A stretch of 64,000 bases of DNA, taken from Cephalotus follicularis. Taxonomy: Eukaryota > Streptophyta > Magnoliopsida > Oxalidales > Cephalotaceae. Below are positions 36,815 to 48,978 of this stretch, in pieces. The stretch covers positions 46,046-110,045 of the forward strand of contig BDDD01005847.1 in assembly GCA_001972305.1 (NCBI GenBank), read 5' to 3'. The notes below the pieces were generated by a model. The model was not told the origin of the DNA. It saw nothing but the letters and a program-made list of their open reading frames with translations, and made no database searches. The translations under genes and the position numbers were made by a program. Within the stretch, counting starts at the first letter, position 1, and each line of letters starts with the position of its first letter.

Positions 36815-38904
36815 TGTTAGAGAGAGTGTAACCTATCAAGCCACGAGGTGGCTAGTTGTACTTGTACTCTGCTCATTTTATATATAGTCTTATTCTTTTA
36901 ATGTTACTTTGTATGATTACTTTTTTATTATGTCATACTATATATGTTTTATCACATAATTGAAGCACATTACTTGCTTACGTATATGGTGCTCAGTCAC
37001 ATTAAGAGTTGGATGTCGAGCCGAGGGCTATGAGAACGACTCCCTTATTCCCAGTGACTAAACCGTTCCAAGTCAGAGGTTTACTTTGACATGGCATTAG
37101 TGAACCGGATAGACTTGTCGTGTTATACTTGCTCCCACGGGTTGGTGAGTGGAGTATCTCATTGCCACTTGGATGGGACCCTAAAACTAATACGGAGTGC
37201 GTACTGGGAGCATGTATACTGAACTTGACCCACCATGGGAATTCTATTTGGATGGTCACATATCCCGTATCAGTAGAGTTTCTCATCTGAGACAGTAGTT
37301 TATAGGCTCTACGAGCCTAGCATGTCTTTGATGGACTTGTCTGATCCTTAGACCTGAGCGGCTACTTTGCATTATGTAAAGATTGTTTGACTTTGATTTC
37401 CTCCCTACCAGTTCTTTCGCGGGGCTGGTAAACAAGTGGCTTTTGGGTCTTGTAGGATTTATGTGAATGTAAGCAAGTTCGCAACAAGGAATCGTCACAC
37501 TTGATGTGAAGGTGATCGGCTCTATAATATCTGTATTCATTATAGACTTTGAAATACCTGATCAGATTCAGGCAAGCTGGAACCTAGGGTTTCCGGAAAG
37601 GCTTGTCGATAGTCATAATGGTAATTAAGAATTTATAGATATCGGTAAATCTAGAGTTGATACATATCCTTATCCTAGGCCGCTATCGGAGTTGAAGATG
37701 ACGAGGGATTATAGTACGCGGTAACTGTCGTAAGGATAAAGTACAGGATGTATCAGAAATGGACTTAAATTGTGGGAAATTAATCTGGGATTAATTTACA
37801 CACCTGAAATATGTTGGTCATAATTTCAGAGTCTTAAAATAGTCAGGGACTATTTTCGGTGACTTTACGTAAGTGCAGAGGCGCTATGGCAATTTACCGG
37901 TGCTACCGATTTTATTCCGGACTTTCTGATCCCATCTCACGATGACATATATGGATGAATGTCGTTGTGTGATGACATGTGATGACATATGTCATCATGT
38001 GGTGTATTAGTCTGTTAAGAGACACATTAGTTAATATATGTTAATTAACACACTAAAAGGATTATGGTAATTTATTAGATAATGGATCTTATCTCTCTTT
38101 CCCCTATTATGCCAACTCTTTCTCTCCTTATTGGCAGGAACACGTTTTTCTTCAAACAGTATGTCAATGGGCCAAAATGGAAATGAAAAGATTGATATCT
38201 GGAAATTCAATATTAAGATCTATTTGTTGAACTGCCTTACATTGTCTTATCCAAAACGCCGGGTAATATGAGGCCATGTATGGAAAGATTACTATCATGC
38301 CGCCAAGAAAGGATTAATAGGATTTGAATTCAAGGAATTCAAATTTCTAACTCGTTGTTGACTGGCACGATCTCAATCCCTTTTTTTGTGGGATTATTCA
38401 CTAGGTGATAAGATCAAATAAGTTAACACGTCATTTTAATTTGGGTGTGGGTTGAGCCTGGTTTTTTTAATGTGAAAAACGACAGGGAGAGAAAAAGAAA
38501 TAGATGAGAGAAAAGCTTGAAGTTGAGAACTGAAAGCTTACACCATTATCCTTAACACCACACCTTGATCTTGATAGGTGGAGTGTTGCTTTCTTTGAAG
38601 CCTTATTCTTCCTACATTGATCCTAGATTAGGATTAGTTATATAGGATTAAAGGATGCTGGTTTCTTGCTGTTCCGTTGCTATTCTAGAACTTGAAGATT
38701 CAGATTGGAATCTAGAAGGAAGGAGTTTGGTTGTTTGGTATAATTCCTAAACCTTATTATGTTTATATATTGTTTTGTTCGATTGGGCTTTGATTAGAGA
38801 TCCTAGGAGGGTTATAATCATTTATGGAATTAGATTATAGGGTGTTCATAGGCTTAGAGACACCTAAGACCTAAAATGGCCATAAACCCATTATTTTTCG
38901 TATA
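36815..38904. mobile_element. Probable solo LTR inserted in the hAT-like remnant
   Basis: A 2,090-bp segment is flanked by CGGTC (36810-36814 and 38905-38909) and starts TGTTAGAGAGAG. Removing it joins two parts of a CCGGTC-rich hAT subterminal region. It has no coding domain. The terminal dinucleotides are not a perfect TG/CA pair, so the assignment is tentative. Confidence 0.5.
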
Positions 38905-39003
38905 CGGTCCTGGTCCACCGATCCGGCCCCACATAATTTAAAAAATATTAAAGACTGGCAACAATTACAAATGTAATCGATGCCAACCTTGGTAGCAGGC
39001 GGC

Positions 39004-39039
39004 AGCAATGACTACTACCAAAAGGTAGTAGTCGTTGCT
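39004..39039. repeat. Short perfect-looking hairpin
   Basis: AGCAATGACTACTACC and GGTAGTAGTCGTTGCT form a stem of 15 of 16 pairs with a 4-base loop. It lies inside the hAT-like remnant, so it is probably element sequence. Confidence 0.6.
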
Positions 39040-40084
39040 ACATTTTTAATTTTTTTTTTCAATTTTCTAAATCCTAATTCCTAACTCTATAAATACCATA
39101 TTTCATTTCATTTCAATTCATAATTCTTATTTCTCTCAATCATCTCAACTCTCTACAACCTCAATCTCTTTTAATCTTGTCTGATCGCTTACTTACAACT
39201 TTGAAAAAAAATGTCGAACAGAAACAATGAAGGCATTAGTCTCATGGATTAAATGGAACTAGTGATGAATTCCACAACATTCTTGCTTCAAGCAACGATA
39301 CATTTCAATGTTAGAGAGATGAACTTCGTTCAACCTATGATCATGCACAATTTCGGACAATTAATGTCTCAATCACCATTTAAGCATTTCATATAAGCAC
39401 GTAACTTTTCATATGTGTATCAAATACCTCAATCCATATCGTATGCAACAATACATATCATTCGTGCCATGATAATAGTGAATACTAATTGCAATAAAAG
39501 GATCCGATGGATTTAGGGCCTTACACCTTGAGTCCAAATCACTCGAATTATGTATTTGTCTGCACACTGGATTTCTCAAGAGACGCGAATGACCGACTTC
39601 GTAGACGAAGACATCACGAGTGACGAAGAATGATTAAATAACAATATACACTTTTGGTCCGCAAAAGTATAAACTGTGAATGACTAATTGATAATTAAAT
39701 GACAATGTACATTAATGACTCACAAGAATATAAACTGTGAATGACAAAATAATTCATTATCGTATCGTTTTTCCACTTGTATTATTCTTACATACTTTAA
39801 TTTTGTAAATGTAACATTACAAATGTAAGTTGTTCTTAATATTAATTGGATCAACTGTTAATTACTTCAAATTTATTGTTTTTTCGATAAATCATGAACC
39901 AATGCGAACCTTTGAACCGCACCATACCAGCTCGCTAAAAACTCTGACCCTGACCTTGCTCTAAAAAAAATGGCCCAGCCTGAACCGCTCGTGACCAATC
40001 ATTGACTGGTTCAGGACATTAAAGGTTACAAGTCGAACCGGCCTGGGCCTAAAACCAGACCAACCTAACTCGTGCCCAACACTG

Positions 40085-41460
40085 ATCAACAGTTTTACTA
40101 ACTTTTTTCATCTCAATTAATTGTTACTACACATGACATGCATTTATTAATTAATGAAAAGCAATGAGATTCACTCATGTATTTTATTTTTCAAATATCA
40201 TTCATGTATAATTAAATCAATTTAATAAAAATATTAAGATGTCTAACATAATTTTTAAATCTGTTATACCTTTGCTTCATGGGTCAGAAGATGAAATAGT
40301 CTACTTGTCTCCATACTTTCGTATGCAAAAAAAAAAAAATTGTTATGTCTTTGAAGATGAGAAATTCTTGTATGCACTCAGTACATAATCCACGTTATGC
40401 CTTTAACCAATAGTGTACAACCATGTAAGTATTAATTATTAACTTTATCTTTTGTTTTATCAACAATCTTTATTTATTATATTTATATGACTATATAATA
40501 TTAAATAAATACATTACATTGAAAACACACCAGAATTATGCGTTGACCTAATTTAGAGACAGTTATGGTTTGGAATATTAGCTGGCACTTTTCAACCGTA
40601 TTGGTTATGTACAGTTGGATTCTCATTCAAGTACCAAAAAACCAACCTGGCGATTGGCGTGCGGATATCATCAACATCACGCCAACTACTTAATATTAAT
40701 ACTCATCTTTCAACTTCACCATGACTCATGTGAAGTGAAAACCCCCACGACTCAAGCACTGGCCCTCCACAGTGTGTCTACTATTAAATGTCAAATTGTA
40801 CGCTTTCATTACAAAAAAAAACTAGCAAATTGACAACTAAAGTTGGGCAGTACCTACGAAACTGACGACTAAAGTTAGGCAGTACCTACCAAATTGACAA
40901 CAATTTAATAACTGATTGCAACAAGGGCCAACAAATTTCATTACAGGCATAATGTTTGTAAATGGTCCTGGTCTACATATCGATGGCACTTGTAACAAGA
41001 GCAAATAACCAAAAAGGGTGTGCCATATGATTCTGAAACCTTCATATGATCATTTACCAACAAGTGACCAACCCATCCAAAGATCTATAGCGAAGAAAGA
41101 TTGTTCGAATTTATCTTTGGCAGTATCAAATTACAGGCATCTGATCAAGGAATTTCATGGGAATAACAGTGATAGAAATCTATAAATTTAGTATAGTACT
41201 ATAGTCATCTAAAAATGATGAGAATGTCACCAAAGATCTACCACAATAACTTACAAAGTGTAATCACCTTTGACCAATATCATATTACAAATAAATAAAA
41301 TTTAAAACCCATCATGTATTCACTTCACCTCCCACCTCATGAATCTAATCAAATATCATTCACTATTTCTTTCTCCTCTCTTATCTTTTCGGTTACTTTT
41401 CCTTTAAAATAAGAACTATAATACATCATGTTCATTCTGGAGTATAACAAAGCACCCCGC
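40085..41460. other. Intergenic region downstream of KLCR
   Basis: The interval is AT-rich. A short duplicated phrase (ACTAAAGTTGGGCAGTACCTAC and its near copy, 40836-40890) is the only structure noticed. It should contain the KLCR 3' untranslated region and polyadenylation site next to 41460. Confidence 0.5.
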
Positions 41461-44116
41461 TCATACCTGAATGACACTGTTGTTTATGCTATGTGAGTGG
41501 GCATCAAGGAGAGTCTCAAGTGATCTGCCTTTTCTGCTCCGATCTCTTCCTGCTTCTTTCAATAACTCAGCCAACCTCTTCTTCTCATCATCCACATCAG
41601 GGTTGGCGGTCCCAAGCTTCTCTTCCCTCATCTCAACAATATACTCCAAGATTTCAATTGCATCGTCCAATCTGCATGAGATTTTTTTAATATATTACTT
41701 GGAATTGCATAATTATATTCAGTGCAACAATTTTTTGTAAGCCGAATTTGTTGTTCTGTTCATTAATTCGACATTTTATTCTCAAAATTCATCCCTTCAA
41801 TAGAAACAGGACTTGCTTCTGTAAAAATGGTAAAGGAACACACAACCCTAAAGCCTTGCAGCTTTATCATTTTATCTTGTAACAATATATAGAAAAAGAG
41901 TAAGAAAGTAAAGCAATCTCAGCCTTTACACTTACTTTTATATGTATACTAACCAATCTGGGCTAGTGCATAAGTAGATAACTACGTAATGAAAATTAAT
42001 TAAGCACTTTTCACTAAGGGAAGAATTAATCCAAGAACATGTGTGGAAGATTATACGAAGAGAGAACACTAAAATGATAGAAGGGTATGTACCTGCCAAT
42101 TGCATCATAAGTTCCAGCAAGGTTGCTATATACCCCAAGTGTGTCAGGATGATATGGTCCATACACTTGTTCCAAGATAGTCCTGGCTTCTTCGAACAAT
42201 TCTGCAGCCTCGTTTATAGCATGGCACTGCACACAAGCCAGCCCCATTTGGTTCAGAGCAATTCCAAAAAAGGCAGATTTCTTCTCCCCACTTGCGCGAA
42301 GCTTTGCAATAGACTGCTTGAAGGAGTTGTAAGATTCAGAATAATTCCCCAACATGTAGTACATGACTCCCATTTGGGCTTCTATTCCAGCAATTGAGCT
42401 TTGCTGACCAGGAGCATCATTATATATCTTCAAAGCCTTCTGAAGCAGCTTGATCGCCTGCTCAAGCTCATTCATAGACTCGTAGACAGCAGAGATATCA
42501 GTAAGACCACTTGCAATCTCCTCTGGAGGGATCCTGGGCATGGGCTTCTCATAAATTCGAAGGGCATTCTCACAGTAGGATTTTGATTCCCTTAACTTCC
42601 CAGTCTTGTTATACAAATCAGCCAAACGGATAAAGATTGAACCAACAGCCAGATGATTCTCTCCTTTGGCAGTCTTAAAAGCTGTGAGTGCTTTTTGATA
42701 AGCAAAAACAGCCTCATCATACCTGGACAAAGATAGATAAGTGTCTCCAATGCTGCAATCAACAGAGGCCACCTCTGCCTCCTGGCCATTTGCCACCATG
42801 GCCATGCTGGCTAAAACAAGATGCTCGAGAGCAGCTTCATGATCTCCCTTTGTTTCACATATAAGACCCATGAGCCTCCGATCTGCTACCTCTTCAAGAG
42901 AAGCAGGTTGACCATTCTCCCTATGAATGTCAAGTGCCATCTGACATAGCCTCTCAGCCTCATCAAATTGCAAAGCTTGGACATGAGCCTCAGCCACATA
43001 CCTACAAGTTTCGCCAACTCTAGGGTCTGTTTCTCCCAGAACTTGTTTCTGGACTCCCAAGCCCATTGAATAACATAGTAGCGATTTGTCAAGCTGGCCC
43101 AGCATTGCATAAGTATCACCCAACTGCATGTGACCAGCAAACTTAGCTAGGGCTTGCTCTTGTCCTTGATCAATGTCCGGAATCACAATTGAACGCTCAA
43201 GAACTGGAATGGCCTCACTGTACTTTCCTATACTGCAGTATATTGCTGCTGTAACATGCAAACACATGACCAATTCTAAACTGGCCTTTCCAGCACAACT
43301 TTCAAAAGATTTAGCTGCTCGAAGAGCTAAATCAAGAGCTTTACGAGGATTGTCCGCTATCAAATCCCTTGCTTGCTTCAATAAGAAGGGTCCAATATCA
43401 GGGTTGTCTAATGCTGATTCAGACAGGCCATCAGTCCCATTCTGCAACTTCCCTCCCCGTTTCTTCACGGATATCACACCTGCATTTTCTTTCTTTAATG
43501 TTCTATTACTCAGCTTATCAGGTGGTGGTTTCTCGGGGGAGATTTTGTCCTTAGGAAGTAATCCTAACGATGCATCCGATTTTGACTCCAAGCGAGAAGC
43601 TTTCTTTGAGCCTGAAGAAACGGATTTCGTACTTGGAGATTGGGACTTGTCCAACTTTTCTGACTTGTTACCTGGAGTTGAACTTTCCTTCTTAGAAGAT
43701 GAATTACAATGACAGTCATCCTCCTTCTTAAAAGAACGGTTACTCCAACAATCACCCTCTGTTTTCTCCATCTCTTCCTCTTCCATTATCTCCACCTCCC
43801 TCATCTGTCCTCCCACAAGATGGCGCAACTCTGAATCAATCCTAGACTCTTCACCATCAGATCCAAAGGTATGCCTCGAGGGAGATTGATCAGAACTCTG
43901 CATATCACACACATTCTCATAAAGCTGGTCAATTGATGTGTCAACTGCCCCATCATTGGGGTGCACCACACCCGTTGTACTATAAGTGCTTTGTGGGCTC
44001 AAGGCACTCTTTGGAGACTTATTGGAATCTGAATTTTCCTTATTATGTAAAGAATTTCCATTCGATTCATATACGGCAACTTCTTCACTTATCTCATCCA
44101 CGACAATTCCAGGCAT
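41461..44116 (-). CDS. KLCR: Kinesin light chain-related TPR protein (KLCR/CMU type)
   Basis: Two exons, 42093-44116 and 41461-41671, joined across a GT-AG intron of 421 bp, give 744 residues. Residues 1 to about 235 are low-complexity and Ser/Glu/Lys-rich, with the family motif SIDQLYENVCDMQSSDQSPS and SELRHLVGG. Residues 240-700 are a tetratricopeptide array (ALDLALRAAKSFE, EAIPVLERSIVIPD, HMQLGDTYAMLGQLDKSL, DEAVFAYQKALTAFK, NLAGTYDAIGRLDDAIEILE). The C-terminus is basic (LLKEAGRDRSRKGRSLETLL). The Arabidopsis relatives KLCR1-3 (CMU proteins) bind cortical microtubules and IQD scaffolds and hold cellulose synthase tracks in place. The long N-terminus and motif wording seem closest to KLCR2. 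The frame is intact with no oddity, so I expect a functional, constitutively expressed gene. Confidence 0.93.
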
Positions 44117-44133
44117 CTATTACAACTCCAAAT

Positions 44134-44643
44134 CTACAAAACACCAAAATCCAGATAACTATCTGTAACATAAGATTGAAATGCCAAATAAATTCAATCA
44201 ATTGATTATAACCATAGATCCCAGCACAGCAGTATGCTCTTCTAGAATAATGTGAATCACAAACAAAATGCCTTAACGCAATACAGGTTTGAAGATGTTA
44301 TAAAAGTCAACTAAACACAAGGGTCTAAAGGCAATTAACAACATCTAAAGTTCAATTTAAACTCGAAGCCAACACAAAGAACGATACTTTTTTATGTTTG
44401 CCAACAAATTAAAGAAGCAAAAAATCATGAAAAAAAAACTACCAAAAAATCAGTATAGCACAGCTCAGAAATATATTCATCATCAACAATTTTACTTATA
44501 AAAATACAAAAGAAATGAATCAAAACGCAACCACAATTAATACCACCACCAAAATAACAAATATGTCAATCCAATAATAATAGACAATTAAAAATCGAAA
44601 CAGAATAAAAAATATCAGGTTATGATAAAGGTAATAGACATAC
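44134..44643 (-). other. Probable 5' UTR intron of KLCR
   Basis: On the minus strand GAG|GTATGTC at 44643 and TTTTGTAG at 44134 are good donor and acceptor sites. The acceptor is only 17 nt before the ATG. The interval is AT-rich, as expected of a leader intron. This is inference from splice-site quality only. Confidence 0.5.
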
Positions 44644-45487
44644 CTCAAAACCCAGTTATAAAAGATGACAACCAAAGTGTGATATCTTCTCTGGGTCTTA
44701 TATCAAGGCAGAGAAATATTGACAAAATATATGGACGTATCCGTATAAAAATTCAATCTTTTGTTGGTGCAATATATAAAAATATATAAGCAAGAGAGAG
44801 AAGACAATAGATAGAGATAAAGTAGTAAGATTAAAAATGGGAATTACTACAAGATTAAAAAAATATTTGACGAAGTTAGATAGAATGTCAGGATTTTGGG
44901 TGGTGGCCCTGCAATTGCTGGACTTGTATAGCTGTCCATTTTTTAAAAGAAAATAATTGCCACGTGGCATTTTGACAGGGTTGTTTGTGCTCATAAGGAC
45001 AATTATACCCTTGACTGGTTTTTTAATGGAGAGTTGTTGGACCCTTTTCAGGGTCAACGGTGGATTTGAGGGGTTTCCTGACCTCTATTTTATTGTGGGT
45101 GGAATGTAAGTATTTGAAGACAGAAGGTCATGGTCTTGAAGTGTACTTTGCTTCTTCTGTCCTTGATTTCTAAGCTGGTAAGGTAAGTTATATCATTTGT
45201 TGTAAATTTTTATAATGTTTTTTGAAAGAACATGAGATAGCATGAGAACATTCAACACAGAAGTTTTCTAAATGACTGGAACCTCAAAAGTATTTTTAAC
45301 ATTAGGGCACAGGGGCTAACATATGTGTGTTTCAATGGATAGATGCCTAGAACTACAGCTCTAAAACCCAAAACATGTTTATGAAAAAGAAAGCAAATTT
45401 GACCATTTTATCTAACTAATGTGGTATACAAACGCAAATTTTTTTTTTGTTGAGTTGTGAAGTGTGTTTATGAACAATGTGATTAAA

Positions 45488-45651
45488 GATGAGTGATTAT
45501 AACTCAATTGTAATCAGATATTACATAGTTATGAATATCGTGATAGAAGAGGATCAAATGTTGTATAGTGATGAGCGATTATGGCTCGATTGTTATCAGA
45601 TGATACATAGTTGTGAACAACGTGATAGAATATGAGTGACTACGACGATTG
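45488..45651. repeat. Two-copy tandem repeat, about 82-bp period
   Basis: GATGAGTGATTATAACTCAA at 45488 and GATGAGCGATTATGGCTCGA at 45570 start two diverged copies, both ending in CGTGATAGAA. There is no coding content. Confidence 0.75.
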
Positions 45652-47614
45652 AGATCAAAGACTGTAAAATGATTTTGATTAAAAAAGAGATTTGTGCATA
45701 ACTATATAATACCATTTTAAGTCTTAAAATCCAAACCTAAAGCATATTTGTAAGAACAAAGAGTTTTCAAACATTTAAAAGGAATGTAATCTCTTTATCA
45801 AACCAATTTTGGATACTTCAAAAATTTTGAAGTGCAAAGAAAGTTAATAAAAGCATAAACAAAATTTGAAAAAAAAAATTATGTGTACCATCCCGTATGT
45901 GTTAAAATGACACGTTGATTAGATAAAGAAATCTCATGTACTTTAAATGTTAAATGCTTAAAGATTATTTTTTTAATAATCAAAGAATTAGTATGAACTT
46001 TAATAATTTTGTCTAAAATTCGAGATATAGGACCCTCACACTACACACATAGTAGAAACATGCTTTTGAATTGAAAATCAAATCTTAACATAATAGTAGA
46101 ATTAAACTTAAACTTTTTTTTAAAATAAACTACGTATTACGTATCTTTTGAATCTAACCATAATCAGGTACGCTACACGTGTAAACAGGTGTTAAGATCG
46201 TATAAAAAACATCACATACACTTAGTATTTATATTATAAATATTTACACTATAGACAAAAAAATGTTTAGGCATATATTCAAGCAAACCCTCTGAACTAC
46301 TATGACACTCTAATTCACGTGTACATAAAAAAAAATTCGCAATCAAGCAAATAGATTAATTGAGTTCTATTAATTAGTTCATAGTAATTAACTGCCAATA
46401 ATCAAAATTCTAACGTTGTGGGTGTCATCACTTATAAAGGGTGTGTGCATGCATTTAGGTCAAAGCTTTATAGTGACTGCATTCAATTAAAGTGTAAATA
46501 AACGTTACCTACTTACCTCCTCGGTTTCAAGTTTGAGCTAACATTTTAAGCATCTGATAGTAATAATAAAACACAATGTTTAATGTTTATGTGAGTGGTA
46601 TCTACAACACTTGCCGCAACAATCATAAACACTTCATGCATTTCTAGGTGTATAATTAATATAACTCCAATTTAGCATATTGCATTTATTGAAGCAACAA
46701 CTGCTATGCATATATCCATTGTCTTGACCATAATAAGTTGACCGCTGTAGCTATTCCATTATATCCCTTGTAGGTACATCCAATTGTTGGGATTTTAGTA
46801 TTCGGTGGTTTCGAGGTCCATCAAAATACTGTAATCTTAACAGTAGAATGTACATACAACGGATGTATTGGATGTATTTTCACTCTATCCATTCACTTGA
46901 TTTGATATTGTCGCATTTTCGTATCTTGTAAGAGTAATATTTTTAATTATAAATGATACGATATCATAGAGGTATTATAAATATGTTGTTAAAATATCAT
47001 TGGTAATTTTTTAAACATCATTAATAATATTTTAATTTTTAATAAAATAATTATCAATAATATTTTGACAATTCATTTATAATCTTTTATGATATTAAAT
47101 TATTTGTGTTTTATAACTCTATTAATGTTGTAATCTACAAAAAGTTAGATAGTAAAATTTCAGATCTTTAACGTGAGATTTTGTATTACAATCTTCTCAT
47201 GTTTCATTGTTGGTCACAATAATATCAAAAAATTTGTTTATCTAATGTTTGAAATATGAGAATCACACCTACTAAAGTTTAAGGTCCAATACGTAATCAT
47301 GAAATAATTCATCAACAAAAAAAATAAAAAAGGTTTTGTGTTGCTATTGAAAATGATTGATAAACATAATATAAAAGTACTGTGAGAATCAAATAAAATT
47401 TATGTGTTTAGTAGGAATATATATAGTGTTTGTAAGTATTAAAATAGTTAAAATTAAAGAAAATCATACTGAAATGATTATCATCTGTTGTAATTATAAT
47501 TTCATCATTTTAATTACCTTATTTTATACATATTGCTCATATAAAATATATCAACAGTAGTTCAAATTCATTAACTCGATACTGAAAACATATATCAATT
47601 AAAGTCTTTGTAAA

Positions 47615-47785
47615 ATGAAAGAGGAAATGGAGGATACGGAGGAAAAGGACAAGAAAGAAGCCTATGAGATTCAACAATTTTATTATGAGCTTGGTCCATT
47701 GAAGAGGAGCTGCTGGAATTATGTTGCAAGCAAGTGTGGTTCAATAGCCAGTTTGTGTCATTTTATTACAAGTCTTCAGTATTAA
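47615..47785 (+). CDS. Short ORF of 56 codons, unknown
   Basis: The ATG frame encodes a charged N-terminus (MKEEMEDTEEKDKKEAYEIQ) and a Cys/aromatic-rich C-terminus (CWNYVASKCGSIASLCHF), ending in TAA. It lies 130 bp upstream of element 2 and at least 500 bp from anything else. The charged head and hydrophobic tail are not random-looking for this AT-rich region, but I recognise no family, and it could be a chance frame or the remnant of a larger gene. Confidence 0.25.
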   Translation: MKEEMEDTEEKDKKEAYEIQQFYYELGPLKRSCWNYVASKCGSIASLCHFITSLQY

Positions 47786-47914
47786 ATTGTCGATTCGTAT
47801 TGTTGTTATATTGAGGGATTAACGGACGGAAGTTAGCTGATGTAGGACACTTGTCAGTAAATATAATAGAAGACACTTTTATGTAAAATTAAAAATGTTA
47901 TAGATTTTGAAAAT

Positions 47915-48474
47915 TGACGTGGAGAATTTTCTATTTAAAGCATATTACTATGTGTCATCAGGAGAAGATGTCAGATGTCTTTTCTAGGCCTGGATACGTG
48001 ACCCGGCGTTATAATTTGAATGGCATTAATGTGCCGTGATCCTCGGGCGCTGCCGACCCACGACCAGAGATGTGCGCATGCACAACATCACGTCTTACAA
48101 GGAAGGAGCACCAAATCCGGTGGAGATCAGGGGGAATACCCAGGCTCCTCGGACATTATCCTTAGGGGCAGTGTCAACTCCGATTTCCACGCTCAACAGT
48201 TACATTCAAGGTCTATAAATACTAAAAACAACGACATTACACAGGTCAGTCACTTTAGCACTCAAAAGAACCTAGCATTCTCTGTGCAGTTACTAACTTG
48301 GGCGTCGGAGTGTCCCCGGGAGAACAACCTCATGGACCTTCAACCTTTGTGCTCTTATTGTGCAGGGATCATCAACCACGAAACTACCTTTCTCGGATAG
48401 ATTCCAGCGTTCTCATTAACAAATCAAAACCCTCCACGTAGGGTACTGTTGAAGGAAGGTTTTTTGCATCAACA
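47915..48474 (+). repeat. 5' LTR of element 2
   Basis: The LTR starts TGACGTGGAGAATTTTC and ends GCATCAACA; it is 560 bp long. Its last third (CGTCGGAGTGTCCCCGGGAG) is shared with element 1 LTRs, while the upstream U3 part is not. Confidence 0.9.
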
Positions 48475-48978
48475 GTTGACGCCGTCTGTGGGAAACGCAA
48501 CAAAAAGGCATCAAGAATCATGCCTCCGAGAAAGAATATAAACAACCATTCTGGAGCAACCAGCAGTCGACAATAGGAGGTCCCACCTTCTCATCCTGAA
48601 GCTGGACAGATTGCGGCTCCGGAAAGAGCTCCCGTCACTGGGGAGCAGTTCAATCAATTGATCCAAGGGGTGGAACGCCTCACTGACTTGTTGGTTACTA
48701 GCTTAGCCAACCAAAACCAGGCCGGACCTGCTCAGCCAGTGGTCTAAGGACAGAGCGGTCTGAACATGCCAGCTCCAGTGGCGGAGATAGGACACCCCAG
48801 AGGTGCCAGGAGAAACCCGTCAAGGGGAGAAAAACTCCCCCCGAGGCGGTCAGGGGACAATATTCCCCTGGGGAGGAGACTTGGGATCCATGGACCTCAG
48901 AGGGCCGAGTCCTCAACTACCCGAGATCAGCCCAATGATCCCCGACCAGAGCACTCCAGGCATCAAGCAATGGAGATG

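Larger units (their letters stand above)
36708..40084 (+). mobile_element. Eroded hAT-like DNA transposon remnant
   Basis: The left end starts CAGTGCCAAGAGATGG and the right end, reversed, starts CAGTGTTGGGCACGAG. Both run into CCGG/GGTTGG-rich subterminal sequence, as in plant hAT elements. Near 39210 a start-like MSNRNNEG is followed after a short interval (39508-39590) by a frame reading RALHLESKSLELCICLHTGF. This resembles the C-terminal dimerisation end of hAT transposases (family pattern LTPESLEALICLxDW). Several stops lie between, so it is an internally deleted, inactive copy. I found no matching 8-bp duplication. Confidence 0.55.
44700..47914. other. KLCR promoter side and AT-rich intergenic region
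   Basis: The first few hundred bases should hold the KLCR promoter on the minus strand. The rest is AT-rich with a two-copy tandem repeat at 45488-45651 and one short ORF at 47615-47785. No other gene or transposon ends were recognised. Confidence 0.5.

Noticed and set aside
48020-48400. 126-codon ORF and its counterpart at 61563-61845
   Set aside because: Both lie in the LTRs of element 2 and do not correspond to any known product.
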